Assembly (NCBI GenBank): GCA_037074705.1 | Contig: CM073591.1 | Location: 135,105,032 to 135,169,031 of the forward strand | DNA from: Zhengitettix transpicula | Taxonomy: Eukaryota > Arthropoda > Insecta > Orthoptera > Tetrigidae | Direction of reading: 5' to 3' | DNA length: 64,000 nucleotides | In this document: in pieces, positions 12,247 through 22,686 of the stretch | How the letters are laid out: every line of letters begins with the position of its first letter | Position numbering within the stretch: position 1 is the first letter of the stretch | Notes under the pieces: model-generated | Databases searched by the model: none | Seen by the model: the letters and a program-made list of their open reading frames with translations, nothing else | Told to the model about the DNA's origin: nothing | Program-made: the position numbers and the translations under genes

Positions 12247-12346
12247 TCGACAACAGTTCACCTGATGAAGATGACGGTGTCAGCCATGGAAACGTTGTGC
12301 TCAAATCACGTTACCCGACTTGAAACCCGAGAACTCTTTATAAAGA
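12247..12346 (+). repeat. pLTR-like terminus with hammerhead-like core (right)
   Basis: Contains CTGATGA (12262-12268), the stem II region (ATGAC..GCCAT, one mismatch against the left copy), and GAAAC (12289-12293). These are followed by 'ACGT' and, about 12 nt later, a complementary 'ACGT' that could form stem III ahead of a GUU triplet. The order matches a hammerhead core. The outer helix seen in the left copy is degraded here (GAACTCTT instead of GAACTGTT). Confidence 0.6.
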
Positions 12347-12349
12347 ATA

Positions 12350-14085
12350 AATCTATTATTGTTCAAAGTGATAATGAAGTGTATGATGTTTTTCTCAATA
12401 AATGACGTATTTTTGTTGTCTTTGGTTGGTTTGAATACGTGAGACCTGAGGTTAACATTACTCAGTATCGTTATTTTTCTGCAATTGAACAGTTCCAACG
12501 GTTGGTGGAGGAAAGAAACGATGTGTTCGTGTGTTTTTTAATTGCCAACTTTCTGTTAAAATGGTCATTTCATTTCGTTATTATTTTTATAAGTAATAAA
12601 CAGTGCGGGTTGAATATTAATTTGCTTTGGTTTAATTGATCATAATGAAATGTTAATAACTCAGTGCTTCCGCACCCAAGATTGCTGCTTGATTAAAATT
12701 CTCAAATATTAACTCATGAGTAAATTTTTACAGGACATGAAAGAAAGTAAGATTACAGAATGAACATCTTGTCGTTTAATTAAAACAAAAACACAGTGCA
12801 GTGCAATAAGCGAGAACATTCATTTGCTGGAAAACCTAATTTAAGTCTGTGCAAGGGAACGTTACGTCTGTGTGCACAGCGGTAGGCAATATGTTTAAGG
12901 CAGAGCGTTTGCCTAGTAAAAGTGTCGACTCTAACTGAGGGCAGATGTGTAATTTGCAATAAATTTAAATTAATACATGTTAACGTACTTATCTTTGGCT
13001 ATAAATTCACAATTTGTTGCACATTCAAATTAATCGCAGCCGGATCGATTTCTCATTACCGGGAACGCAAACAAAGGGACGAAAAGTGAAGCTGTTACTG
13101 AAGCTATTACAATTAAAAACAGACAGCGAAAGAATCATTAGCTCCTAACCTCTGAACTTTGGGTACCCATCAATACTCAATTACATATTGTTGTAGTCAG
13201 ATAATGTTGTTTTTAACAATTAAATGTTGAATTCGGTATGTGAAAGTAAAGTTAACGAGTTGATATAATGAGTGCGAAAAAATCTAGAATAACGACACAG
13301 TTGTATCAGAAATCGTACGGAGGCAGGAATCTGAAGACGCCTTTAATCTCCGTTCTAAAATCATTACTGGGTCTTAAATTTTTAATATCTGTGCCATATA
13401 AATCCGCATCATTAGTCGAGTTCATTCCATGTCTTTGTTTGAGCTATTGGAAATCCGATGGGCTCTAGACTGTATGAAATTTATTTCGAAGTATTAATTT
13501 CACGTCTATGTGGTAGGATAAAATATATGTTTAAATAGACAAATATTAATTTCCATTCGAAAATTTACATATCTTACTAACATTTTATTGGTCAACTCTC
13601 ATCAACCTTCTATCAGTAATGACTTTATCTGTAATAGAATTTTTTAATAGTATACTTTCCACTGTTATTAAAATAATTTCCCTTCTATCCACAGCTTCAT
13701 TCTATAAGAATTAATTGAAAATATAGCATACATTATGATGTTGTCTAAAATGTTCTTCGTATGAATTTAATGCCATTTACATCGACCTAACTAAACGTCC
13801 TTTAATAACCTATCTTAAAGAACATCGTGCAAACATTAAGCTTTTGGATGACTAACATCTTTATAGGGATCAAATCTTTTGTTGGGCTGGTGTGTGAATG
13901 CTGGATATGGAATATAGTTTATTCTAGATAAATCCAGGGAACGATTAATATAAAATTCATCAATAACGCTTTAAATCTTCAGAGTGCGACAAGTTCTTCG
14001 AGCAGTAACTAAAACAATATTTTATCTTTATAACTTCTTTGTTGTATTGTTTTACCTCTCAAACTTTTGATTGTGTTAGTTTATA
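12350..14085. other. AT-rich stretch without a recognisable gene
   Basis: No supported gene. The small frames at 12439-12639 and 13268-13468 show no family motif. Confidence 0.45.
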
Positions 14086-14091
14086 AGTTTT

Positions 14092-14160
14092 GTACACCTG
14101 ATGAGATCCGCAATGTTAGAAGAAACGTTGCGTGTTATATGATTATTTCATTATTTATCT
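14092..14160 (+). repeat. Hammerhead-like short repeat, diverged copy
   Basis: Contains CACCTGATGAGATCC (CTGATGA at 14098-14104) and GAAACGTTG (from 14122), then an AT-rich tail like that of the 10.58 and 15.59 kb copies. The intervening hairpin is not evident, so this is a weaker member of the same motif family. Confidence 0.35.
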
Positions 14161-14739
14161 GTTACATAACAATAATTTCAACGCATTTAGATACAATGGC
14201 ATTTTATTACAAACCGTTGTTTACTTGTTTACGTATCAAAGAATCTCGCTGAAGACAAGGAAAAGTCAGTGAAAGCGTAATGAACCGAACGTTTTGATAA
14301 GACCAACGCCACTATGCGTGACGCAGGAAGTGAACTCGTGAAAATGTTCTAGATCCATCAGCCACGTGGCACAAAAAAATAGACTTAGTTAAGTTATTAG
14401 TTGTTTGGAATGAAAAACAGAGCAGATCAGGATCAGGACGCATACTTAGGTTAGGTTTTCAGTGATTTATTAGAAGGTGTAGAATTTGCTAGCAATATTA
14501 GTAAGTATGAGGGTACCTTGTGTTCGTTTATGTGCAGAGCGAATGTGACTGATAACTTGAGATAGGCAAATCTTTGATGTTATACTGAACCTGCTTTGTT
14601 GCTCTGCCTACATGCTATGTGGTCAGCCTGAGGACATTCTGCACGGTAGTTATGAACATCTTAGCAGCCAAGGTCTTAAACCGTTAGGTAAAGTAGAATT
14701 ATTTATATACAAACGCATAATTTTGTTTGCGTACGATGA

Positions 14740-14880
14740 AGCGGGAAATTTGAAATCAATTCGATCTTCAAACCTTTCTTGAACGCAAATAGACATTGAT
14801 TCCTTATCATGATTTTATCTACTAAGTCCTCTCTACATCCTCAATAAGTCCGTAATACGAATTCTGAAACACCCTGTTTT
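14740..14880 (-). repeat. Possible transposon end beginning CAGGGTGTTTCAGAA
   Basis: Minus-strand reading from about 14877 starts ACAGGGTGTTTCAGAATTCG. As I remember, many arthropod repeats begin with CAGGGTGT, so this may be one end of a DNA transposon or MITE. I found no partner end in the window, and the left limit (about 14740) is a guess. A 70-codon minus-strand frame (14841-15053) overlaps it and has no recognisable motif. Confidence 0.25.
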
Positions 14881-15555
14881 ACAACCATACAAAAAAATGT
14901 GAAAGTATAAAATGATACAGTAAGAGAAACATTAGAGGTTTGTAAGTTGATATCAATCAAGCGACTGAAGCCATACGTGAAGGTCAAGGTTCGAGAGTTC
15001 ATAGTTGCGATGATACGTCTGTTGTTTTTCCGTAGTTCGTCACTGTATTCCAAGAAGGCACCTTAACAAACGCCGCGGTTGTATTGTTAACACGTTATGA
15101 ATAACAGACAGTTACGTAACACAGTCCTACGACCTTATCATGTAATCATCATTTAATTTGGCAATAAAAACGTGTATTTCAGTGAATACTACTAAAGAAA
15201 ATGTGTTAATCAGCACCCACCAAAATACCTTAAACTTATTTCCTTCACCATTTAGGTAAATTGTGTCCCATAAAATATTTTTAAAATTCTACTAGGAAGA
15301 TATCAGTAAAATAATTTTTATATTATAAGCTATTAAATATAAGAATTAAAATCAAAAAGTGAATAAAATCTATCTCTATTACTGCAAAGTTCTTACTGAA
15401 GCGTTTGTACTCCAAAACTTCGCTACGAACTAAGATTATGAAAGATTTTCACAAAAGTAAGTGTAAATCATTTTTGGTTCACTAACGATAAAACGTAAAG
15501 AAAATAAAAGTGTAGAAGAACAAGAAACGGCTTTTGAGTTCTGTCAACTGACGAG
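14881..15555. other. AT-rich stretch without a recognisable gene
   Basis: No supported feature between the putative transposon end and the next motif copy. Confidence 0.4.
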
Positions 15556-15584
15556 TGTAGATGCATTTCCCTAGGCTCTTCTTA

Positions 15585-15660
15585 GCACCTGAAGAAAGGG
15601 ACAAAGATCCCATAAACGTTGTGTGGTATTTATATTATCACTTATTTTGTCTGTATTTGC
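15585..15660 (+). repeat. Hammerhead-like short repeat, copy 2
   Basis: Contains CTGAAGA (15589-15595), a 4-bp hairpin GGGA..TCCC with a 6-nt loop, then TAAACGTTG, where the family has GAAACGTTG, so G12 of the core is lost. The 3' tail is nearly identical to copy 1 at 10.6 kb. The stem differs from copy 3 (TGGAA..TTCCA) by compensated changes. Confidence 0.5.
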
Positions 15661-15669
15661 TTATATTTT

Positions 15670-16055
15670 ATTTTTTATGGAATAAAGCTATATAAATATT
15701 TGTATAATTACAACAAACGCGAACGTATCTTTTAATACCGTTCTAACGTTCGAAATTTTTATTGTATAATTAATATTAGTATATTCATATAATTTAAAAG
15801 GAGCACATTTTTAATAAGGAAATTCCCTTATGACGTGTTTATAGTTTCGAGGACACGTACTGTTGTATATAAAAGAGGATATCGAATACTGCTTAAAATT
15901 CGGAATTCGTTCGTCATAAAACAGTAACTTTCCACAGTGTCATTTTACTTCATTATTCTTTCGATGCAATTTTCTGATTCCAAACAAATGAATGTTACAA
16001 ATTGATGAAATACTTGTTTAACAATGGGAATTTTGATATACGTAATTTGAAATGG
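15670..16055. other. AT-rich stretch without a recognisable gene
   Basis: No coding signal. It separates the hammerhead-like motif on the plus strand from a PLE fragment on the minus strand. Confidence 0.4.
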
Positions 16056-16059
16056 GTGC

Positions 16060-16260
16060 TAAGAGATCAATTTGTTTGTCCTATGTAGCAGGATTACAAT
16101 CAGAGCAAAAGATTTTGTAAATAACACACTGTACGTGTCAAGTGGATCCTTGTGGGTTTTTTTTATCAAAAAGGATACTGTATTAGTAGGTCTGTAAATA
16201 TTACAAAAGAAATGACATTCCTTAAAATCGAGTTTTAAATTTGTAATATTATTTACTTTA
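16060..16260 (-). pseudogene. Penelope-like GIY-YIG endonuclease fragment
   Basis: The minus strand near 16135-16070 reads C-V-I-Y-K-I-F-C-S-D-C-N-P and, after a one-base deletion, Y-I-G-Q-T-N. This is the GIY-YIG domain start as found in PLEs (VYKIxCxxCxxxYIGQT). The same block is present at 48.95-49.01 kb. Upstream, 'TVSFLIKKTHKDPLD' is compatible with the linker that precedes this motif. Only this short piece is recognisable and it is frameshifted, so it is a dead fragment of an endonuclease that nicks target DNA for retrotransposition. Confidence 0.7.
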
Positions 16261-16464
16261 TTTACTGCTTGAGTAAATTGTAAATTCCGTATAAGTTTCC
16301 CATTAATGTTGTAACGGTAGTGTTGGGATGAATTGTTTCATTTATTGAAAAGTGTAGATAGTATGGCATATCTATTAATCTTAAAGTAATAGAGATATAG
16401 AAGAATGAGATGAATTATTTTATTATAATACTTCCATCTTCAACGTCATTCGTTAACAACAACC

Positions 16465-16620
16465 AACTGGGTACCGGCGCTACCCGTGTATTTATTTATG
16501 TAATCCAGAAAAAATATTAAATTCTACATTAATCTATTAGTCAAGAAGTGAATTAACCTACCTATGCATAAGGAACACTAATGTTTTCAGAATCCATCAG
16601 TGCCTTAAGGGACCCATAAA
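16465..16620 (+). repeat. Unclassified dispersed repeat (family C), 5' part
   Basis: Aligns with 51768-51915: a '..GGCGCTACCCGTGTATTT' start, 'AAGAAGTGAATTAACCTACC', 'TATGCA', and 'TCAGAA(T/C)CCATCAGTG'. In both copies it is followed by a degenerate array with 'ATACTCCCGA' units. It is probably the start of the same family whose later part is seen at 2.8 and 52.3 kb. Confidence 0.65.
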
Positions 16621-16965
16621 TACTCCCGACACCAAAAAATATATAATAAATACTTTTAATACCTTGAGCGCGTCAAAAATATTCCCGATGCGTTGAGGGA
16701 GTAAAAAATATTTTTGGTAACTTAAGGGATTTAAAACATATATAAACGGTACCCTAAGTCAAAAATACACACACTATCTTAACAGAGTTAATTATACACA
16801 AAAGTCAAAATATCTAAGAGTGTCAGAAATATTCCCGGTACCATTGAGAGTAAAAAAAACTCCAGGAATCTTAAGAGAATTGGAAATAAATAAATTGAGA
16901 GATTGAGGATTTATACTGGTACCTTAAGAGACACAAAAATACGCTCTAATACTTTGAAATAGGAA
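16605..16965 (+). repeat. Degenerate minisatellite with ~28-30-bp units
   Basis: About ten diverged units with the core TTAAGAGAGTCAAAAATA followed by an (A/T)TCCCGGTACC-like end. Several units are interrupted or deleted. Short versions occur after the related repeat at 51.9-52.0 kb, so the array belongs to that family and was probably expanded here. Confidence 0.55.
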
Positions 16966-16989
16966 ACAAAAGTTTGAAGGAATTAAACT

Positions 16990-18060
16990 GTGAATGAAAG
17001 TGCATTTGGGAATGTGGGAAAGCTCTCATGATATCTTAGTAATCATTGATTTCGAGAAATGTATGTAAACACACAAATAATATTATTTTAAGGACCAAGC
17101 AGCCGTGAAATGTAATCCAGTTACACGATCACTTACATTGGGCTCGGATGGTTTTACTGACTATTTTTTTTATGTTTTCACGAATGTTTTGTGATGAATG
17201 TATCCATAGGAATATTTGGTAGAATCTCTGTACTCTTAAATTTTTTTGGAAATTATTTATTCGGCTTCGGAGTTTGTTAAATGTGATGGTTTATATTTTC
17301 GTTAATCTGTGAATCTTTCTTCTAATTTATTTCGTTTATGAATTTTTATTATCTGGTGATGGCAATGATTAATGACAAATGAGTTGGAATAAGAGTCCTC
17401 ACATTGAACATTTATACCAGACGTTGGCAATTAAGGGCAGACTTCAGATGTTGGTCATTGTACGTTTGTGGCATTAGTGACCCTTTAGCTGGCAGGTCAC
17501 GCGGAGGAACCATTGTCGCCGACTTTTGCACGTAACCTGCGGAGATATTACAAAGAATTTACGACGCTTCGGTATCCACCTAAAAAAAGTTTCCGGTCCT
17601 GCAACGCGCTGCCGCAACGGCTTCAACTAGGAACTTTATAGTTGCGCATTTAGACTTGACTGCCGACGGGAAGCCCTCCTGGAACATTTGTAGACATGCA
17701 TTGTGAGGCGGCCATATCCTTCGGGAAATAGTTCCCTATACGATCGTAAATCAGTAGTTTCTACACTCCGATAAATGCAGCATCCGTATAAGACTTGTTT
17801 CTTTTAAACTAGTTTTCTTCGATCAGAATCAAATTAAATACTCTCAACAACATATAAGTGGCATGTTAATGACGCTTCATTTGTCTGGGTTTCTCGAGTC
17901 CTAAAAAGGGCTTGTTTCTGTAACACCTATCATTATATTTTCTTAGCTATTTGATTGTGACAATTTCTACTCAGTCAATATATTGTATTAAAGACACTGA
18001 AATGGAAGAAAATATTTGGACTTGAAAACAGGCTGAAAGAATTATATAAATTCAATTTTT
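16990..18060. other. Stretch without a recognisable gene
   Basis: AT-rich to about 17400, then a G+C-richer part at about 17440-17720. The latter contains the 49-bp segment 17661-17709 that recurs at 19064-19113. No open frame of note. Confidence 0.4.
17661..17709 (+). repeat. 49-bp segment duplicated at 19064
   Basis: Starts TGCCGACGGGAAGCCCTCCT and ends GCATTGTGAGGC. The partner at 19064-19113 differs by about four changes. They are direct repeats about 1.35 kb apart on either side of the LTR-like element. Confidence 0.75.
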
Positions 18061-18082
18061 TGATCAGAATTTATATATATAT

Positions 18083-19029
18083 TGTAATGCCAATTAATTA
18101 AGCCATTAATTGGTTTTTAATAATTTAAATTGTTAGCGAATAATTGAATTGTAAGCGGTGAGAACGAGCAAAGCAACAATAAGCGGCGGGCTCTGTTTCT
18201 TTGTTGAGGAGTCGGAAGGGCGTTTACGCGCGCAAAAGTATAGTTAGTCTTCAGTCTACGGCGAGGAGCGAAAGGCAAAAGTCTACGTCTACGATCAGCC
18301 ACGAGAGGAGATACATTGTAAAAGTCAGTTTGAGTCTACGGTCAGCCACGAGAGGAGAGACATTAAAAACAAATCTTTAGCGAGATATTTATCAGCTCAA
18401 TCCAAATTGATATATAAATCAGTAAATGACTAAAATCTGAAAATCGTGAGTTCCCCTAAGCAAGCACACAGATGTTCTAACAACTAGCCAACAGTGAAGA
18501 AAGGGTTGCTTCATTATAAAGAAATTGAACAATTTCGCGTTGAGGAAAAACGCTTTCCGATAGCTGACCAACTAAGAGAGGATCATCCGAGTTTATTGGG
18601 AGCTGAGTAATTGCATTTCGACTTCATATGTGTAGAATCTGAGAGGAAATTTATAATCAGTGTAATAAAATTTGCATTATAGTGTACTTTTGAAGCAACA
18701 AAAGAATGCTGGTACCAGTCGAACAATATGTGAGTAAAAAACTTTGATAATTATATTTGTGAACGATAACTAAAAGGGAAAAGTCAGATTACGTTCATCT
18801 TTCTTTTTGATCGTTTTTCATTTAGCTTTCTTTCATTTATCGGCTTATTGTTTTTTAGGTAAATTTTAAACTGAATTGTTAATCAGATCATAAAATCATT
18901 AACTCTGGCCTTGATGTAAGACATTAAATTTTGATTGTCATTTTTGGAAGACGTGAATTGATAATAAATTTTGTTTGTTAATTTTTTATAATCTTTTAAT
19001 TTAACTAACCTTTCATTTTGATTATTACA
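18083..19029. mobile_element. AT-microsatellite-inserted LTR-like element, copy 1
   Basis: A 947-bp unit that starts TGTAATGCC and ends ATTATTACA, so TGTAAT and ATTACA form a short terminal inversion of the TG...CA type typical of LTRs. Both sides are ATATAT, compatible with an ATAT target duplication, though the repeat makes it unprovable. Similar starts occur at 28981, 29963 and 41910. Internal landmarks shared with copies 2 and 4 are 'CCAATTAATTA', 'CTGGTACCAG' and a late 'TTTGTTTGTTAA' stretch. There is no ORF. An internal tandem duplication of 'CAGCCACGAGAGGAGA' lies near 18295-18355. A solo LTR is the best reading; a non-autonomous DNA element with ~13-bp inverted ends is the alternative. 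Confidence 0.65.
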
Positions 19030-19063
19030 ATATATATATATATATATATATAAATTCTGATAG

Positions 19064-19113
19064 TGCCGACGGGGAAGCCCTCCTGGAAAATTTATAGACA
19101 TGCATTGTGAGGC
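19064..19113 (+). repeat. 50-bp segment duplicated from 17661
   Basis: A short G+C-rich piece enclosed on both sides by AT repeats, matching 17661-17709. Its sharp boundaries suggest a filler or templated insertion within the AT tract rather than part of a larger element. Confidence 0.7.
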
Positions 19114-19119
19114 ATATAT

Positions 19120-21735
19120 ATATATATTTAACCAGACTACAAAATGAGTTTCTGTGTTAAAATCAGAGAGATATTATGTAATTTTGATTAAATGCTATAC
19201 GAGCATGATAAATTGTACTGTGGTAGAAAAATGGAATTTATAATTCTTTTTGCAAGTGGACTACAAATATTATTTTCGGTGTTAAAATTAGAAAGATATA
19301 TTCAAACTTGATAAATACAGTTATTTGTCCGAATGGTTTAAATTGAATAAATAAACAATCCGAAAATACATCTAAAAATTATAACTTATTAATAAAGCTA
19401 GAAGTTTCCGACGTAATGTTGACTGTCAACAGATAAGGAATTGTAGTCCACTGCAAAGATATTAAACGATTCAACGATTAAAATAACGAACTTAACATAG
19501 TGTAAAATAGATTTACTTAAATTAAATTACCCTTGGCTGGCCCCGGTTTATTTTTCACTTTATAGAATTACCGTGCATAACTCGGTCGCAAGGACCTCTC
19601 CTTCACTCCTCTATCGCTTCACAATCCTTGCGTTGCGCCAAATATATTAATAATTCAAAAGATGAAATAAATATTTTATAACATACACGAAAACTTTGAA
19701 TACTATTTCCTTATTCTTTCTGTATTATTCACAACCGAAACAAAACTTCGTAATATTAAAATCAAAGATACAATGTCAGAGTCCTCCGGCTCAACGACAC
19801 TCTTTACCGCGTCCAAAGATATCCATCCAACTTTGATTTAAACTCGCAGCTGCCGCCAACCAACGGCAGAACACCAGAACTAATTGCGGCTGGAAACGTA
19901 GTAATATAAAAACAACCATACGTATTGTAGACACGCGTTACAATAGAAAACAAATTAAATATAGATTTATGAATTGAAAGGATTATGAATTAAACGCTGG
20001 AAATATTACTTCGAAAATCAGATTTATTCATTAAATCATATCTGTTTTCGGCTATTTTGTGCAATCAATGATACAAATACCTGAATGTTATGAGCGCTTA
20101 AAATAGTATATTATTAAGATGAGGATTTAATGTAGAAATAATAATGTGACGATTATGGGATTATATTCTTCAACGGTCATTAATAGAATTCATAAGGCGC
20201 AATAGTGAGAAACTAAGAATAACCCGAGCCTCTGGGCTTTTCATCACCATTGCACAGTTGTAAATTTCCAGGGGTTGCACAACCACTTTTATATAAAAAA
20301 AACTTTAAACAGGTCATGCCTAGGATAATTTTTGAACACAAATCCAAAGATACAGAGGCGTGAGTTTTGTTGTCAGTTAAAGAACACGGACGAATATTAA
20401 ATGGAACTAATCGGTGATTCAGTCAAATGTCGAAATAATAGTGTCTTATGGAAACATAAATTATGTTACGGACTTGAAAGGTCAACAGAAGTGCTGAAAA
20501 ATTCGTAGAAAAAGTGATGAATTTAAACACGACAATGCAGAGAAAAAGTCTTGTTTTCTTCCAATATGTTGAACGTTCTTATGTCTGGTCCTCTCTAACT
20601 CAAGATTTCTTGCAACGAAATGATTTTATTTTACTACGTTCAAATAGGATTCCCAAATTGGAGGCACATGACAGTTCTTCCTAGCTTTGACATTCTTCAT
20701 TCGTGCCACAGCATTGATAAATAAGGTGGCTTATTAAAATTTGGAGTAAACATAGATAAACATTACTTGCAAACGTAGAAATGAGAAGGCGTTGGTGTTC
20801 CAATACTGTTACGATTTAAGGTTTTCTCTGGCTTCAACAAATTGTTCAGACCAATTATGGGATTACGTCCTAATGCAAGGGAAATTATTTACAATTCATG
20901 TAAATTTAAATGGGCAACGAAACATATGTAAACCGGAACATTCGTCACGCTACTTCCAAAACGCAGCATGTCTATTTATAGATCATTATTGTTTACTTAT
21001 TACAAATTAAAATTATAACTATATGTTAACAAATAACTGTTGCCCGTTTATTTACCCTTATTCTTTAATGTTTAACTCTTGGAATGATTAACATACATGT
21101 GTATATCCTTAAATGCGAATGGTTACAGGACGATACGGCTGTAACCTAATTATAAAATTGAATAAAGACAACAGCGATCGAATACAATGAAATAATTGTA
21201 TTCAGTATTTGTTGTGATTATATTAAAATATTTAATAAGAAGTTTGGATGACTGCCCTCCACGTGCACTGTCAAACGAAATAGTTAAGCGCCTAGTGCTT
21301 GACCGCGTTAAACCGTTGTCGTATATGAGTTTACACCGCGCGCATCGCGGCAAAGTCTGACTGGGCCTCTCCTCCCTTATTCTGCATCACCTGTCTTCGT
21401 TAATGAAAACTGCTACAGATTATTAAGTCTGTGTATAACTTATTTAACAGAAATGAGTCTCTGATCTAGTATGGTTGTTATATGTATAAGGTTATTTATA
21501 CGAACGGAAAAAGAAAGAACAATATCTTTATTTGTTTTGAAATGCACTCGGGTTTATTTTAAAAATCATATTAAGTTATTCCAGTCGAAAGTCTCTATTT
21601 ATGAGGAAAAGGCTCTCACTCAGTTTTTCTTTCTCTTTAATTTACGCCAGCTGAGTGAACTGGAAAATTCTATCTCCTCCCACACGTTCTTAATATATTT
21701 TCAGAAAAGGAATTATTCCTCAGAAAAGTACTTTA
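19120..21735. other. AT-rich stretch without a recognisable gene
   Basis: No supported gene or repeat. The G+C-richer part at about 21240-21380 has no recognised content. The 130-codon frame at 21471-21863 is the longest here, but its end runs into a degenerate SINE and its sequence matches no family I know. Confidence 0.4.
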
Positions 21736-21737
21736 AA

Positions 21738-21863
21738 GCCGAACTGCTGTTGTGTTATGGTTCAGCATCATCGCAAGGGACCCTGTTCCGAACTGAGGTC
21801 AAGACTGAAGAGAGAATCGCTACTCTGACCACGTGCCAGACCAAAAAATACGGTCATGTGTAA
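21738..21863 (+). repeat. Degenerate tRNA-derived SINE with internal deletion
   Basis: Follows the intact SINE at 43392-43639. It begins GCC.GAACTGCT.. (intact copy GCCGGCCTGCT), then 'GTTATGG.TTCAGCATCA', then B-box-like 'CTGTTCCGAA', then 'GAGAATCG.CTACTCTGACCA' and 'GTCATGTGTAA'. The middle and the GTTA tail are missing. It abuts the 3' end of the jockey fragment, whose A-run is at about 21863-21870. Confidence 0.65.
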
Positions 21864-22686
21864 TTTTTTTTATATTCAGGAAATTTTACAATTTAATGAT
21901 TTTACAGTTGTGATACATGTACATATATACTATATATATATCCTGAGGTGCATTTTGTTTCTCCTCCTTGCACTTAGGTATTTTATTGATTTTTAACTTG
22001 GCCTCCTGTCGCTTTCTTTTTAATAGACGATGTTGGATGGGAGGTGGAGGAGAGACAGATATTAACGGGTTTAGATGAATTATGCCTTTTTTATATTTGG
22101 TTATTGTTTGGTTGATATATGAAATATTAAGAATATGGGAATTGGAGAAGTACCAGGGGCAGTTTGTGATATAACGAAGGATTTTATTTTGCATTATTTG
22201 GACCTTGTTGACGTGTGTTTTGGCTGCGGACCCCCAAATATTAAAGCCGTACTTCCATAATGGAGAAATAAGGTATATATAAAATAATATTTTCATTTAA
22301 AGGGATAAAGATGAACTAGGATTAATTCATGATAATATTTTGAAGGTTTGATTGATGATTTCTTCAATGCGACTGGTGTTTTGGGACCATGTTAGCTTTG
22401 AATAGAGTATTAAACCAAGGTATTTATGCTTATATTTGTTTGAAATGGGTGAGTTGTTAACGTAGATATTGTCAGTGATTGGTATCTTCTTTAGGTAATA
22501 GGGAACTGGGACGGATTTGTTTGGGTTGATGTTTATTCTTCAATTATTAGCCAAAATGGCTACGTGGTTAATGGGAGATTGCAATTGTATTGTCGCCGAT
22601 TAGTAATCATGGGACTGGAAAAGTATGACAGTTTTTGTTGCAGTTGTTTGAGGGATACCATGGTCATAGATGGAATATAGGTGTGG
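21864..22686 (-). mobile_element. Jockey-clade LINE, 3' fragment
   Basis: The minus strand from about 22686 to 21880 encodes the last part of a jockey-type reverse transcriptase, followed by a short untranslated end with a run of A on that strand. The 5' side stops where R516 copy 2 begins at about 22686. Frameshifts and in-frame stops show that it is dead. In a complete element the protein would include an AP endonuclease and full RT, neither of which is present. Confidence 0.85.
21886..22680 (-). pseudogene. Jockey reverse transcriptase C-terminus
   Basis: Reading from 22680 downward, one frame gives 'YDHGIPQTTATKTVILF', then 'LQSPINHVAILANN', 'INPNKSVPVPYYLKKIPI' and 'KYLGLILYSKLTWSQNTS'. 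These are the region after the catalytic Y-A-D-D box, with N-x-x-K-S and K-Y-L-G-L-x-L-D-K-L-T-W as in jockey elements. Then comes the open frame 22296-21886 with 'YGFNIWGSAAKTHVNK', 'MQNKILRYITNCPWYFSN', the classic jockey end. There are stops at about 22607, 22550, 22335 and 22298. The tail after about codon 90 is lysine-rich (RLLKRKRQEAKLKINK), as seen in some members. The YADD box itself is not recoverable. Confidence 0.85.

Larger units (their letters stand above)
11218..12346 (+). mobile_element. 5'-truncated Penelope-like element remnant with inverted termini
   Basis: About 1.13 kb bounded by two inverted copies of a ~100-bp terminal sequence (11218-11315 and 12247-12346). Just inside the left terminus is a PLE-like C-terminal coding fragment (about 11320-11460), then untranslated DNA, then an inserted R516 retroposon (about 11705-12232). 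PLEs are retroelements with an RT and often a GIY-YIG endonuclease. Their pLTRs can occur in inverted orientation next to a truncated body, and many are reported to carry hammerhead motifs; this layout fits that. No RT domain remains, so the element cannot be autonomous. An alternative is a foldback element that happened to capture a coding fragment. Confidence 0.6.

Noticed and set aside
21471..21863. 130-codon open frame on the plus strand
   Set aside because: Its last ~40 codons lie in a degenerate SINE, the rest has no recognisable motif, and the composition fits chance AT-rich reading.
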